A stretch of 64,000 nucleotides of DNA from Adineta vaga (Eukaryota; Rotifera), in NCBI GenBank assembly GCA_021613535.1, contig CP075492.1, forward strand, positions 15,686,001 to 15,750,000, in the 5' to 3' direction. Numbering within the stretch: the first letter of the stretch is position 1; each line of letters begins with the position of its first letter. The translations under genes and the position numbers were made by a program. Below the pieces are notes generated by a model. The model did no database searches and was not told the DNA's origin. It was given only the letters and a program-made list of their open reading frames with translations. This document shows positions 21,491 to 33,576 of this stretch, one piece after another.

Positions 21491-21797
21491 AACGTTAGAG
21501 ATTTTTGTTTTATAAAACGTTCGGGTCATCTATACTTAGACGAATGACAATTAATGGCAGTTATGTTAATGAAATATTTCGTACAAAATTGTGGTGAAAT
21601 AAAATAAGAATAAACGAAAAAGAGTCGATGAAACTATGAATTAAAATGCGTGCATTTCTTATTTAATAACAATTCTAATTAAAATGTTTTATATAAAATA
21701 AATTCTACAATCTGGACTATATCTTTATCAACATTCTCAAATAATCCTATTTTATCTCAGGAAAAAACAAAAGCTCATCTATACAATCCGTATCACA

Positions 21798-23940
21798 ATG
21801 AAGAATACTCAGCAGCATCTCGTATCCGTTGAGTAAGGCATTTGCTCATATATGAATTAGATAGTTTTAGGGAAAAAAATCAATCAATCAAAAGATTTTA
21901 AATGAGAATGATTTTTATCAAATTGACCTTTACATTTCGTATTTGATAAATACATCAGAAATGTTGTCACTATATGTTAATTTTTAGTAAAATACTACGA
22001 AGGTAAAACTACACTTTAAAAATCATATTGTAATTTTTTACTTCTCTACGTTAGTTTATCAACGAAAACGAATGGGTATAGTTGTTGATAGAATTGAAAT
22101 GTTCATTCTGGTATTATCAGTATCATCACATATTTGAGTATAATAATGGTCGCTTATTCTAAACCAATGAATAATGTCTTGACACTCATTAAATTACCAA
22201 CAATCTGCCAGGGTAATTTCTATTGGATTAAAATATGATAAAGTGCTTAGCTGCGTTGTAAATCAAGTTTTGTAGAAAAAGCAATTTGTTTTTCAAAATC
22301 CTGATATCATGTTTCCGGACTGAATTAGATAAGATCGGTACGACGAAGATATATCTCAGGGTAGTTTTATAGTTTGTATAGAAGACTTATGATAGTCGTT
22401 TTCAATGATAATTCATCAAGATATCCTTTTAAAATTGGTTAAGTTTTGAACAAAAATAATCAGAAGAATGTGTAATCTTTGAGTTAAGATGTTTGATCTT
22501 ATCATTTTTTTAGAGGTGTTTCTTTACGACGACGAAAATTAGCACTCATTGGTGATGTTCTCGGCATTATCATTGTAGGTTTAATTATTGCCGTCCTAGT
22601 TGTCAATTTTGTCGGTGCGTAGGAATAAATTCCATGGTCAAAAGGTTGTCTACATTCTCTTCTTTAATTTTCTTCAGTGATTAAAAAAGACAATTCAACG
22701 TGTAATGTAAAGGTTCCATATACGCCAAAAATGCTTACAACGGCTGTAGATAATACAATATCAGATTCACAAAGTGAGATGTGTGAGTATTATTTTGACT
22801 TTGAATATTATTCATTCGTTAAACATGTATAAATGAAGTAAGACGAAACTTCACGAAGCATGATTTCTCGAAGAAGTTTGAGACATACCAAATTTATCTT
22901 CAAAATCTATTTAGCAACACAATCAACAGCAACGAGAAATACCAATCGAAGTAATAGTTTTACTATTTTTATTCTTTTGATCATAGTGTAAACAAATTAC
23001 ATTCCTCTTCTTTGCTTTGAGAAAAATTTAGACACAATAGATATTTTCGTATCGTACTATACTATAATATGAAGATTAAATAAAGAACCGAACTGTGAAT
23101 TGAATCGAAGACTAACGATATATAGATAACAAGTCGTTGTGAAAATATTATAGAACAATTTTATCTAAATTTAGATATCAGTTATGGACACATAGATGGA
23201 AGTGACTTTTATGGAGGGACTGGATTGAATTCAGTACTCCTATTCAACTCGCAGGATCATTCTAACGTTGCAGGTTATATAAATAGTGTTAACGTACGAT
23301 TTTCCGAGACATTTAAAACGGAATTCACAAGAGATGGTTCTCTTTGGTTTTTCATTACGGATGGTATTAGTAAGATTAAAGGCAGATATCCAGTTATACC
23401 ATCAAACATATCATTGATTCAATCATTTTCAATACCACAACATGCATTATTTATGGAACCAAGTGATCACTCGGCAGTCTGTGCATTATCAATTAGTTCA
23501 GATTCAGATAAACTTAATAGAATAGGTTTGCAAAGAATTGGAAATTATTTTTGGAGTCCAATTAGTAGTATAACTGAAAATATACTGACACATCCAACCA
23601 TACTCGAGAGAATTAGTTTAACAGTAAGCTATGTTGTTACTTACAAATTGTAAATCATTTCTTTTTCTGTTACACATCATTAAAATGCTTATAGTTATTT
23701 TTTGTGTGTCGTGGCAAATATTTCTCTATAAGTTTTCTGTAATTCTCGCTTTAAATATTTTATTTAATATATCAATTTACTTCGATTTTCATTCAAATTT
23801 TAAAAATAAATCTTCAACATTTACAGTGTCATTTTGTGTTTTTGAATCAGGTGAATTATTTTTCTAGATCGATTACAGCATATATTTTACAATGGATCCG
23901 TTCATATTCTAATTCAACCTTCAAGATTCATGTTTTTTGA
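21798..23940 (+). CDS. Type II membrane protein with unknown ectodomain, six exons
   Basis: Exons read as 21798-21832, 22514-22614, 22678-22782, 22915-22950, 23175-23623 and 23827-23940. All donors are GT, all acceptors AG, and every junction keeps phase, giving 279 aa. Residues 1-20 are a short basic head (VSLRRRK), followed by one membrane segment (DVLGIIIVGLIIAVLVVNFV). Then comes a Ser/Thr-rich stalk (TQSTATRNTNR) and an ectodomain starting YGHIDGSDFYGGTGLNSVLL, with NIS and NST sequons and only two or three Cys. Intron 1 is long (681 bases) for this genome. I do not recognise the ectodomain; a cell-surface lectin-like or adhesion role would be a guess. Confidence 0.65.
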
Positions 23941-24174
23941 GTTTTCTTATGGTTAAAAAAGATCTTATTGAGATGCCATGGTAGTTAATACTCTTTGACG
24001 ATATCTGAATGGATATAGTGAGAGAACGACAAAATTCAGAGCTGAGTGAAATCCTCATATGCGCACTCGCACTCAACCAAATATATATGTCCAGCTGTGC
24101 GATAAATGCGAATGTGAAACTGAAAGAGTGTATTAAAAAGATTACGAATAAAGCATATAAATCTATACAGCAAG

Positions 24175-24640
24175 ATGATAGAAACGCTGGTAGTGATGCT
24201 ATTAGTATCACTGATTATGGCAGTCATCAAAGCGAGTAATAGTTCACTGATAGTTCAAACACAACAAGGTATCTATATTGGTGGTCAGATAGTAATAAAT
24301 GGTACGAATGTGAATTATTGGTTTGACATACCTTATGCTCAACAACCTATCAGAAATCTTAGGTCGATGCTTTCACAATCTCCTGCTACCGCAAATAAAA
24401 CGAAATAAGCATATAATTCCAATTCTTGTCTTGAACGTATACACTCCAGAAAATGCAAATAGTTTGCCTGTTTATGTTTGAATTGATTGAGGTGGTTTCA
24501 ATGCCGGTTCTTCTATGCAGTATTATTAACTCGATCCCTATTATCATCATTACGATCAACTATCGGCATGACCTATTCGGTTTTCTAGTTGATGAAGAAT
24601 CTATATGATGTTCCATGCAGTACTTTCACATCGTTTGCAA
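24175..24640 (+). pseudogene. Cholinesterase/carboxylesterase-like pseudogene, 5' part only
   Basis: Starts like a secreted alpha/beta-hydrolase: signal peptide (MIETLVVMLLVSLIMAVIKA) and a QGIYIGGQIVINGTNV...FDIPYAQQPI block, the usual G-IPYA-PP region. Further on, CLVLNVYTPENANSLPVYV is followed by two in-frame stops inside the ID-GGFNAGSS oxyanion-hole region, then TINYRHDLFGFLV. The gene ends near 24640, before the catalytic Ser could appear. Several stops, frame changes and loss of two thirds of the protein make it dead. Confidence 0.8.
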
Positions 24641-25057
24641 ATACATATACCGGTAAATATCAATATTTATTTCAGCTTTTAATTATTTATTGAATTTTTA
24701 TTATATTGAATTCTTAAATTCTGTCTTCTCCATTCAATTCTTTACTCATGTTCTAATTGGTAATATTCATCAAATTGAGAATATGAACGTACGTATTTCT
24801 TCCTTGGTCCACATTCCCACTCTATTAAAACAAAACAAAATCAAATCAAACATATTTTGTATAAGACAACAAAATCATATTAACAAGGTTATATCACATA
24901 AGAGTTGAGGAACTCAGCAGATGCAGACAGTGACATAAAAAAAAACAGCATTCGGCACGACACTGAACTCTTTATATCAGATGCTATACTCAGATTGAAA
25001 TAAAACCAGAGACAAAAGTTTTTTTCTCAGCAAAATAATCCTCTTAGTAATAAGATA
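24641..25057. other. Intergenic, nothing recognised
   Basis: AT-rich. AATAAA-like signals near 25000-25040 may serve the nuclear receptor gene on the minus strand. Confidence 0.4.
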
Positions 25058-26733
25058 TTATAAAATGTGCATTAATGATCTGAGAACTGGTACCAATCCA
25101 TTAATATCATCTGGTGATAATGTTCGAAATACATCATTGCGCATTTCTTGATGAATCATCTGCCATGAAATAACATCACCAATGAGTTGGCTAAATAGAT
25201 TAACTGCTTTTTCATATCCATGCGTTACTTGAATATATTTCCACAGTAATTCTATATAACAAGTTTGTGCACGATAGACAGACATTTCATCATTGAGGAT
25301 TTGTTTTTCATAATGATTCGGTACTGAAATACCTTTTGTAAGAATAAGTATAATCAATATTAATTCGATGATTTTTCGATCATATTTTCCTAGTTGTAAA
25401 AATGAACGAAAGATCTTTCCTGATCGCATACACATTTTATAACCGTGAAGTATTGGAAAGAACTGCATGTTCACTGGCACATCAGATGTACTTTCAATGA
25501 TTTGACCAGTTTCTGTATTGTATGAAAGTGCACAATATATACCAAGAATTGTTATAAGATTAGATTTAACTAAGGTTACTTTATCATCAGAATTTAATTG
25601 ATTAAATTCAGGTATTTGCTTGAAGAATGATAAAAGTCGTATGGCTGATACTGATTGCCTATTGAGTACTTGTAAAAAAGTGTTTGCATGTACTGACGGA
25701 TCCCATGGAAGACCATCACGAGCCGCTAAGATGTAAACATAGTAAGATGAAGAGAGAAATGATCAAGAAAAATATTTGTTTACCAAACTCAATACGCTTT
25801 TGATAAAAAAGTGATACATTTTCTACACGTTGCAAATCTTCAGGACTGAGAAGTATCTGTTGTGGTTGAGGTGGTAGAAGATAAGTGGAGTCAGTGAGAA
25901 GAATATCTGTATCTATCGATGTAGATAACTGAGAATAATACAAGAGTACATAAATGAAATTATATTTTTCTTTTTTTCAAATATTCTTACATCGTCCAAT
26001 AACGTAGACGGTGACGATTGATACTCTTGTTTATTTGTTTTCGAATTCGAATTGACTGTTAAACTTCGATTTTCTTCTATTTGACGTTGTCTTGATGCTT
26101 TTTGTGCCTCCTAAAATCTAGCTTTTATGAAATATTTTTCTTCTCTTTTACTGTTACTGTAGAGATTCGATCACGTTGCATTCCAATGTTAAAACATTTA
26201 GCTAAACGACAGGCCACACAAGCACGACGTGTTTCTGATGTTATTCGACAATCACCTTTCTTGTTACACGGAAGAGTATTCTAGAAAGAACAAACAAAAC
26301 ATTAGAATCTTGAGACATGAGAACGTGGGAATTTTTCATCTAAACATCACAAGTATGATGTAGTATTTTCAGGAACTTACAAGATCTTTTCGAGCATTAC
26401 GACGAAAGAAAGCTTTACAACTTTCACATGTAATTGAACCAAAATTGTAGCCATAGGCTGATGATCCACAAACGACACAGATTAAAGACCTATCCTTAGA
26501 TTTAGTCTTCTTATGTGAAGGTTGGATCTTGTTCTGAATAAAACATATTCTTTTTTCTTCTATCAAAATAATCTAACACTCACCTGTTCATCAAACCTTT
26601 CACTATTATTCCCATCGGATGGAAGAACAATTTGTTTTAATATTGATACACTGCTATTATTTTCAAATTGATCAATGATACTATCATCATCAATAATAAT
26701 CATGATTTTCTGTCGTTTTGGCTCTGATGTCAT
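25058..26733 (-). CDS. Nuclear receptor, DAF-12/HR96-like P-box, six exons
   Basis: Exons on the minus strand: 26733-26584, 26533-26381, 26280-26158, 26110-25991, 25928-25784, 25725-25058. All phases agree; 452 aa. Residues 1-50 form an acidic A/B region. The DNA-binding domain spans about 68-140. First C4 finger is CVVCGSSAYGYNFGSITCESC with P-box ESCKA (FFRRNA follows), the P-box of the DAF-12/HR96/VDR group. The second finger is CNKKGDCRITSETRRACVAC followed by RLAKCFNIGM. The ligand-binding domain is helical and ends near residue 452 (NGLVPVLRSLMHIL). Nuclear ligand-regulated transcription factor; relatives of this P-box class sense sterols, bile acids or xenobiotics. No obvious acidic AF-2 helix is seen at the C terminus, so activation may differ. 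Confidence 0.9.
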
Positions 26734-29510
26734 GATTCAAAGAGTGCAGTTTTATTTTTCTAAAACGACATAAGTTTCAAGAATTTAAGACTTTTTTAAG
26801 ACAAGAAAGGATATGAGTGAGGAATACATAATTATTAAAAAATAGACTAATGACTTTACATCGGTTACTAATAAAGATGTTTTTACTTGAACTATTCTCT
26901 CTTTCCAGTGTTTTGTAACTTTAACTCAGAGAAAGAAAAGAAAAAGAAATGTTTTTTTATTAACATTCTATCGAGCAGTCAGAAAAATAAATGTGACGAG
27001 GAGAAATGCGCACAAAAAGAAAGGTTCGGTAAAAAACAAAAACTTAATGATGCCTGAAACCATGTGTTTTTTTTTCTTTGACTCGTCTACTCTTCTTGTT
27101 TATTATTTTTTATATATGTATATTACTAATAGATACTAAGATAAAGGTTATATAATAAATTTTATTCATAAAATTGCTATTCATAGTAACGACGTAAACT
27201 TGACATGTGAGAAGAGTTTGGTTGAAGGAAAGAAAACATTAATTTCAACCGGTTACTTGTGTTTTTTCTAAGTCGTACTGTTCGAATAAAAGGAAGTTTT
27301 TAGAATACGATAAATTACTTTAGTTGATATAAAGAAAAAAGTAACGACAACAGTGTACGCAAAGAGAGGAAAGAAAAAAATAAAACGGTGAAAAAAGTGA
27401 GACGAAGAAAATATAGTCAACGATGAGTCACATCAGAAAAGGATAAAATATACAGAATGAAAAGAAAATCAAAATCTGGTGTATTTACATTCTATCTATA
27501 TTTTTTTAATAAAAATCGACCGAATCTTTCAATGTACCTAATATCTTAATTACATGTATTCACTGCAGATTATAAATAAACCATCAAAACACACATTGCG
27601 CAGTTAATTTCTATTGACATGCTTTGATTCTTACTACGACATATGTATAGCTAATAGTAGAGCATGAACAAAATCATAATGGAATATGACCGTCTTAATA
27701 AATATTTTCAGATTTATTTCTATCTCGTCTAACAATGTATCGCCATTAAATTACTCAAAAAAATATTGAAAAAATCTCGTCAAGTATGTTCAAACGGTTG
27801 TATATATGCATTAGAAACTATTTTAAAAATCGCTTCAATTACGCTGCAACTCGATCGTTATTTCAACTAAAATATGTGCCTCGCAATCGAGTTCAAACAT
27901 TTAGTTGTAGTTCTAACTCTAGTATCACTTAGCAAAGCAAATGTTAACTAGAAAGCAAGCTACACGATACTGTGTCTACCATGTAGATATAACTGAGCAT
28001 GTGATAAAGAATGGTGCTGATTTTGAGTATGTGGACAGCTTTCTCTCATCATACTCCAGGCAATGTAAAATTCTAGTGAAATTTGTTTCTGCTTTTTTGT
28101 ACATGAATTGATAGAGCGTGAGTTATTGATCATAATTAACTGCTTTTCGCCTTTTTTTAAACTGTTTTCTGGTCAAAATCATGAAAAACTTCAACTTTTT
28201 CCTCAATCACTGCTTTCTACTTTTCACGAAAGGTTTGATAAGTCTATCTAGCAAACCTATCTAGTTTTTGAAGGGAAGCGAAAGAGCCATTTTTTTATGT
28301 CGTCGCAAAACTCTCTTTCAAATTTGATTTATAAGCATATATCGTAAGTTCGTTTATATTTCCTTTCCATAATTCTTCTTATAATTTTCACTTTTCGTTA
28401 GATTATGAGGCGATTGTATTCGTTGTGCAACTCTAGATCACTTGTTCGCACTTTACATGGAGGTGGGTGTGGGTGAGGGTGAGGGTAGCATATTTGCACG
28501 TTAAACCTAGCCACATTCACATCATCAAGATGATTGATATTTTTCAAAGAACAGTAAAATAGAAAAGGCATCATTCACTTATATATTCTTTTACTATTCT
28601 TTTCTGAATAAGAATTTCTCTTGAAATATATGCACAAGATGAATTGGAAAATTAATTTCATGAAATGAATTTTCAAAATCATAGAGATCTATTATACTAA
28701 CTAATGGATAGTTTATTCAACTGCGGTACCTTCTCGAAGTAATGTATTAAGTTTTGTTTTTCAATAATACCATTTGTCCTCATTCTAATTACAACTTGAA
28801 TATCTAGTGTATATTGACTGATAATTTTCTTTGCAGGTCATATATCTCGGTACTCTAAATTGACAAGATTTCAAACTTAAAATATTATATAGGGATTTTA
28901 ATATGCAAAATATTTCTTCCTCGAGCGAATAAGCAGAAACTCAAAGTTCAGCTTTTACCAGTGGTTAATAATAAACTAAGATTTTGATGAATATATAAAC
29001 TGTCAAATATAAGATGCTTAGTGACCCACGGAATAATATTGGTTCTTTCCTTCTCAAAGTTAACTCAATTATGTGAGTGATAAGGATATTTTACACAGAA
29101 AAGATCAATTTATTTGTCATAGAGTACGAAATGTTTTTTTCTATGATGAATTCGTTTCTTTAGCTAGAAAAATATACAAATAATTCTTGTTACTTTTGTT
29201 AATTGCGAATTCATGATAATTCTGTAATCAAAGAAATCGTTTCACTGTATTTTTAACATCTAATAACTGAGTGAACGATTTTCTTAAAAAAAATTTCATC
29301 AGTTGTCTCTCTCTCTCTCTCTATGTTTCTTCTCCTCCGGATAATTTGAATCTGACAGAATCTTATTTGGAAACTAATATATAATGATGAGAAATAAGAC
29401 CTGTTCATGTCAAAACTTTTCATTCCGGACAAGAAGACTTATTTATTTTCAATATATCATTGTGCTTTATACATATATATTGCGAACTTTACCTAATTCA
29501 AATTGATATC
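26734..29510. other. Long intergenic region, 2.8 kb, no gene seen
   Basis: AT-rich on both strands with no ORF, RNA or mobile-element signature. It contains a G/C block at 28459-28530 and a CT microsatellite at about 29307-29323. Probably holds the upstream control region of the nuclear receptor and of the 7TM gene at 29511. Confidence 0.5.
28459..28530. repeat. G-rich/C-rich fold-back block
   Basis: Left arm GGAGGTGGGTGTGGGTGAGG plus a second GAGGGT unit. The right arm is imperfect: CCTAGCCACATTCACATCATC. Confidence 0.55.
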
Positions 29511-30569
29511 ATGTCATCTGCGGATATTTTAATTCAACAATTAAATACAGCAAGCACAGTTATACTTATGACCGTTTCAATAATCAACTTTGTCTCAGGT
29601 ATTGTTGGTCTCACCCTCAATGTATTTATTTTTACTCGATCAAATCTACGTCATCAACCATGTTCATTCTATTTCTTATCTTCAACATATGTGAATTACT
29701 TTGTTATATTAATCATTATTCCAGTTCGTATTCTTACGAATATTTATAATATTGATATAACTGATTATAACCTTAGTATATGTAAAATACAAGAATATTC
29801 ATTTTATGTTGCACGTACAATATCGTGTTGGTTAATTACTTTGGCAATTATCGATCGTTATTTACATAGTTCCTCTGATGCATCACTTCGTCGAAAGAGT
29901 TCAATAAAAATAGCAAAAATAGCAACGGGAATAATTATACTTCTTATTTTTGTCGTATATAGTCATATGATTGTTTATTTCGAGATTAGTTATACGTATG
30001 ATCAATTTGGTGGAGTAGTGACACGATGTGATGGTCAACAAGGTACTTATCGTATATTTTTTGGTCTTTGGTATATGATTTTCTACTCACTTGCGCCATC
30101 ATCTTTAATGCTTCTCTTTGGATTTTTAACAATAAAAAATCTTCGTCAACGTCGACAGATTATCCCAACAATAGCTTCTGAAAACACTCATAAGAGAAAA
30201 CGAACAAATTTACAACTTTTACGCATGTTAATAACCCAAGTTCTAGTCGTCATTATTAGTACTTTACCATTCTCAGCCTATCGACTATATGCAGCATTAA
30301 CGGTCAGTGTAACTAAAACTACTCTTCGACTTGCTCAAGAAAATTTAGTCGCTCAAATTGTTACTGGATTGGCTTATTTATCACATTCATGTAGTTTTTA
30401 TATGTTTACACTCTCTGGAACGATGTTTCAAAAGGAACTTAAGGAAATAATTAGACGTTATTGGCGTCCTAATCGAAATCAAATACACAGTGTTGCTGCT
30501 GTCAACACACAAACAACATCACATTTGCGAGCCAATCAAAAAATTACCGTTCAGAATAACTTAGTTTAG
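29511..30569 (+). CDS. Rhodopsin-like 7TM receptor
   Basis: The chosen start (MSSADILIQQLNTAST) gives 352 aa; an upstream ATG at 29460 adds 17 residues without improving the receptor. Seven membrane segments are clear: VSIINFVSGIVGLTLNVFIF (with the N of TM1), FYFLSSTYVNYFVILIIIPV, and so on. IDRYLHSS is the DRY motif. The C-terminal part has SCSFYMFTLSGTMFQKELKE, the usual end of TM7 plus helix 8 in the peptide-receptor-like orphans of bdelloids. A Cys in CKIQEYSFY (TM3 start) and one in TRCDGQQ (loop 2) can form the standard disulfide. Intact; ligand unknown. Confidence 0.9.
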   Translation: MSSADILIQQLNTASTVILMTVSIINFVSGIVGLTLNVFIFTRSNLRHQPCSFYFLSSTYVNYFVILIIIPVRILTNIYNIDITDYNLSICKIQEYSFYVARTISCWLITLAIIDRYLHSSSDASLRRKSSIKIAKIATGIIILLIFVVYSHMIVYFEISYTYDQFGGVVTRCDGQQGTYRIFFGLWYMIFYSLAPSSLMLLFGFLTIKNLRQRRQIIPTIASENTHKRKRTNLQLLRMLITQVLVVIISTLPFSAYRLYAALTVSVTKTTLRLAQENLVAQIVTGLAYLSHSCSFYMFTLSGTMFQKELKEIIRRYWRPNRNQIHSVAAVNTQTTSHLRANQKITVQNNLV

Positions 30570-31157
30570 ATTGAAATTTAGTTTTCATTTATGTCGAGTA
30601 TTTTTCACATTTTACAATAAAACTATTTCCTCTATCCAGTATACATAAAGACTATCATCGATATCAGATGCTAAAAAATCTCTACGAACGTGTAACTGGT
30701 TCCATTCTGTTTTCCTTTTGTGGATGTGAATAAAACTGGCAGAAAAGAAATCATACACATTCCATCTGAAAACTATTTCTACATCCATACTCATATTCAT
30801 ATTAGATATTCTTCAACTAAGATCTTGCTTATTAAAAGAAAAGGTGCAATGAGATTAGAAAAAACATCATCTTAAAGTCAAGTTTCTTTTGTGACATGAA
30901 AAATCTTTGTATTTGATCGTATACGAGTTTATAAAAAGTTCTCTGCCAGAATGCTTAAAATATTATTATTTGAAAGTAATTGTTATACTATATTTGCTTA
31001 TCAACTTGTTGTTGAAGCGTATGCAGATTTTTCATTTCCATAGTTTCGCTCGATGTTCTTTGAAAACATGAATAATATGAGATAATGAATTATCTGTTCA
31101 TTTATATGCATGTTGTCAGAAGAAACTTTCATTAAGTTAAACAAAACGAGCATAGAC
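30570..31157. other. Intergenic, nothing recognised
   Basis: AATAAA at about 30616 can end the upstream receptor transcript. No other feature seen. Confidence 0.45.
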
Positions 31158-32120
31158 ATGTCAACTTCATATTTACTTCTTACTCAAGTTAATCTTACTC
31201 GATATGGTATGACAGTGTGTTTAGTTTTGGGTAATATTGGTAATTTCCTAGTCACTTATTTTTTTCAAAAATAGCGTGAGAGCAAATGCTCAACATATTT
31301 ATCTTATACTGCTGGTATGAGCATTATTTTTCTTACATTTAATGTTCCTCTTCTTGTCTACGGTTCCATTTACGTTGATCAAGCTGCACAATCAATAATA
31401 TTTTGTAAAATTCGTCACTATTTACCCCATGTAGCCGGTCAAATAGCGAGATATCTTCTTGTCTTGACATGTATTGGTCGTTTCGTATTAACTAGTTATC
31501 ATGGTCGTTTTCGAAATTTATTTCAATCGATTACAGCGAGAAAACTTCTCAGTATAACAATTTTACTTTGGTTCTTAATGTCTGTTCATATACCAATATT
31601 TTCAACAGTCAAAAATGGTCCATGTGGTTAGTTTCCTCCTTATTATATCTTTTACCTTAGTTATGTTATCATTTTTGTTTGTACACTTCCTCCAGTAATC
31701 ATGACTATCTTTGGATATCTTACCTATCGAAATCTTCGACATATACGATTACGAATACGACCTGTTGAAAATACAGTAGCCGATAATAGTCATAATCTCG
31801 GAATTCATCAACGTGATCAAGACTTATTGTCAATGGTATTAGCTGAAGTTATTGTTTATGTTATAAAAATGAGTTTTTATCCAATAATTTTGACAGAAAT
31901 TGCAATTACCAATCATTTAAATATTGTAAAAAGTACACAATATTTGGCAATTGAGAATTTTGTAGTATTTATCGCTACCATGGCTGGCTATATCAATAGT
32001 GCCGTATCATTTTATATTTATTTTATTGCATGCAAAACATATCGTCAAACTGCACTCAAATTTTTTAAACATTCAACACATAGAATAGTTGAACACTTAC
32101 AAACAAATTTTACACATTAA
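31158..32120 (+). pseudogene. 7TM receptor with two in-frame TAG codons and no frameshift
   Basis: From ATG 31158 to TAA at 32120 a single frame of 321 codons encodes a paralogue of the neighbouring receptors. It has TM1 (MTVCLVLGNIGNFLVTYFF), TM2-3 with CKIRHYLPH, TCIGRFVLTSYHGRF at the DRY position (GRF), TM5-6, and a TM7/helix-8 end (SAVSFYIYFIACKTYRQTAL). TAG stops stand at 31272-31274 (codon 39) and 31629-31631 (codon 158). No indel was found. The simplest reading is a young pseudogene; recoding or sequence error is possible. Confidence 0.7.
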
Positions 32121-32280
32121 ACAAAACATACAAGACAAGTACTGAAGACTTCTTCAAAACTATTCGAAAGAACTAATTATTACGTATATCTATATCTATA
32201 TTTATAAATGTTGTCACACTACTATTGTACTGAGTTTATTTTCTCATTGAAATTAAAATATGTAAACGTATATTTTATGT

Positions 32281-32338
32281 TGAAGGGTGGCTATGGTAGG
32301 CTTGCTTCTTTAGATAGTCACACACCCACACCCTTCAT
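32281..32338. repeat. G-rich/C-rich fold-back block
   Basis: TGAAGGGTGGCTATGG opposite CACACCCACACCCTTCA. It lies between the convergent ends of the TAG-bearing receptor and the secreted Cys-rich gene. Confidence 0.65.
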
Positions 32339-32347
32339 TTTGATATA

Positions 32348-33157
32348 TTATTGACAAACTGTCAACAGAATAACAATAAGCCAAACAGAGAGTTTTATAA
32401 ATTGTGAATCATTATTTAATCGTCCGTCGGGTGTTTTTGTTAGACGATACTTGAATAGGATGTCCTTCACAGCTTTTAGTGTTGAGTGTTCATTACATAA
32501 GGATCGATTACAATGAACATCAAATGTAGCATGGCTACCTGAATCAGAAATATTTAAATATCCCAACTTGGCCTGCGGGCCATTATCACAATAACGAATT
32601 ATTTCGTTTTCTGTTAATTTATCCGAAATGAAGCATGAGCCAGGGTTAGTTCGATTAGCACATTGATGTAGATTTTCTTTCGAGTCGAAACAGATAAGAT
32701 TCGAATTGTTCGGTGATTGTGGATCAACTGACACTAACGGTCTAAGTTCACTTACAACAGAAAGATAATTAATTTGACGCGCAAGCATTTCAGTTATTGT
32801 TATTCGTGCAAAATCTTGAACACAATCACTTCTCTCCGTGCACGCGTAATGTATGGCATACTTAAAGTAGTAAGAAGTGGTTGGAAGTATATTAATCACG
32901 ATATTATGTTGATTATCCGCACTAATGATGGTATTCGACGGCTCAGCTTTGAATGCTACGACATATTCTTGAAGATAGTACCAGAAAATAATATCCAAAC
33001 GGCATTTGTTGGCGGACACCATTTGGTTACATTGACTTGGTACATTGAATGGTGTATCAAAACTGAATGTATGCGAACAATTAGTTATACAATGAAGAGC
33101 GTTACATGTCAAGAAACAACAGCAGATAAGAAGAATAAAACGTTGAAAGAGTAACAT
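32348..33157 (-). CDS. Secreted, probably GPI-anchored Cys-rich protein, 269 aa
   Basis: Signal peptide MLLFQRFILLICCCFLTCNA; then an ectodomain with about a dozen Cys and sequons NCS, NNS, NRT, NIS, NRS, NDS. The last stretch is hydrophobic (FIKLSVWLIVILLTVCQ) and ends the protein, the layout of a GPI-anchor signal. The start LHCITNCSHTFSFDTPFNVP resembles a set of bdelloid surface proteins that I know only as hypothetical. Single exon. TATATAA on the minus strand near 33213 lies about 55 bases upstream. Likely at the cell surface; role unknown. Confidence 0.75.
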   Translation of the reverse strand: MLLFQRFILLICCCFLTCNALHCITNCSHTFSFDTPFNVPSQCNQMVSANKCRLDIIFWYYLQEYVVAFKAEPSNTIISADNQHNIVINILPTTSYYFKYAIHYACTERSDCVQDFARITITEMLARQINYLSVVSELRPLVSVDPQSPNNSNLICFDSKENLHQCANRTNPGSCFISDKLTENEIIRYCDNGPQAKLGYLNISDSGSHATFDVHCNRSLCNEHSTLKAVKDILFKYRLTKTPDGRLNNDSQFIKLSVWLIVILLTVCQ

Positions 33158-33576
33158 GATGACAAAGAATGATAAATATGTGTTTATTTAGAAATGCTCC
33201 CAATACGCTGTTATATATGCTATTTTATTCGCTTCGTATATTATTACTATGCATTATAAAGTCATATTTACTTAGAAACTAGAAATGATATGATATAGTG
33301 ATGATGAAACAGTTCTGGACTATATGTGTCAATGTTTTCATACTAGAGATACCTGACAAAACACGCACCTTATTGAAAGTGTGGATATGGTTAGGGTGTG
33401 AGTGATTATTGTTTTCTCACCCATCCTCAAATTACTCGAATTATTTATACTTCTTCTTTAATGAGAAAAAGAAAATGATTGGAGATTTTTTTAACCAATG
33501 AAATACGTTTTGTTTCTTACGGTAAATATAAAATATATCTTATGATTGTTTTCTTTTCTTTTTTGTTATTTAATAT
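33158..33576. other. Divergent promoter region with a G/C block
   Basis: Lies between two divergent genes. Holds the TATA box at about 33213 and a G/C fold-back block at 33378-33431 (GTGTGGATATGGTTAGGGTGTG against CTCACCCATCCTCAA). Confidence 0.5.

Noticed and set aside
29305-29323. CT microsatellite (also at 12885)
   Set aside because: Common simple repeat, no structural context.
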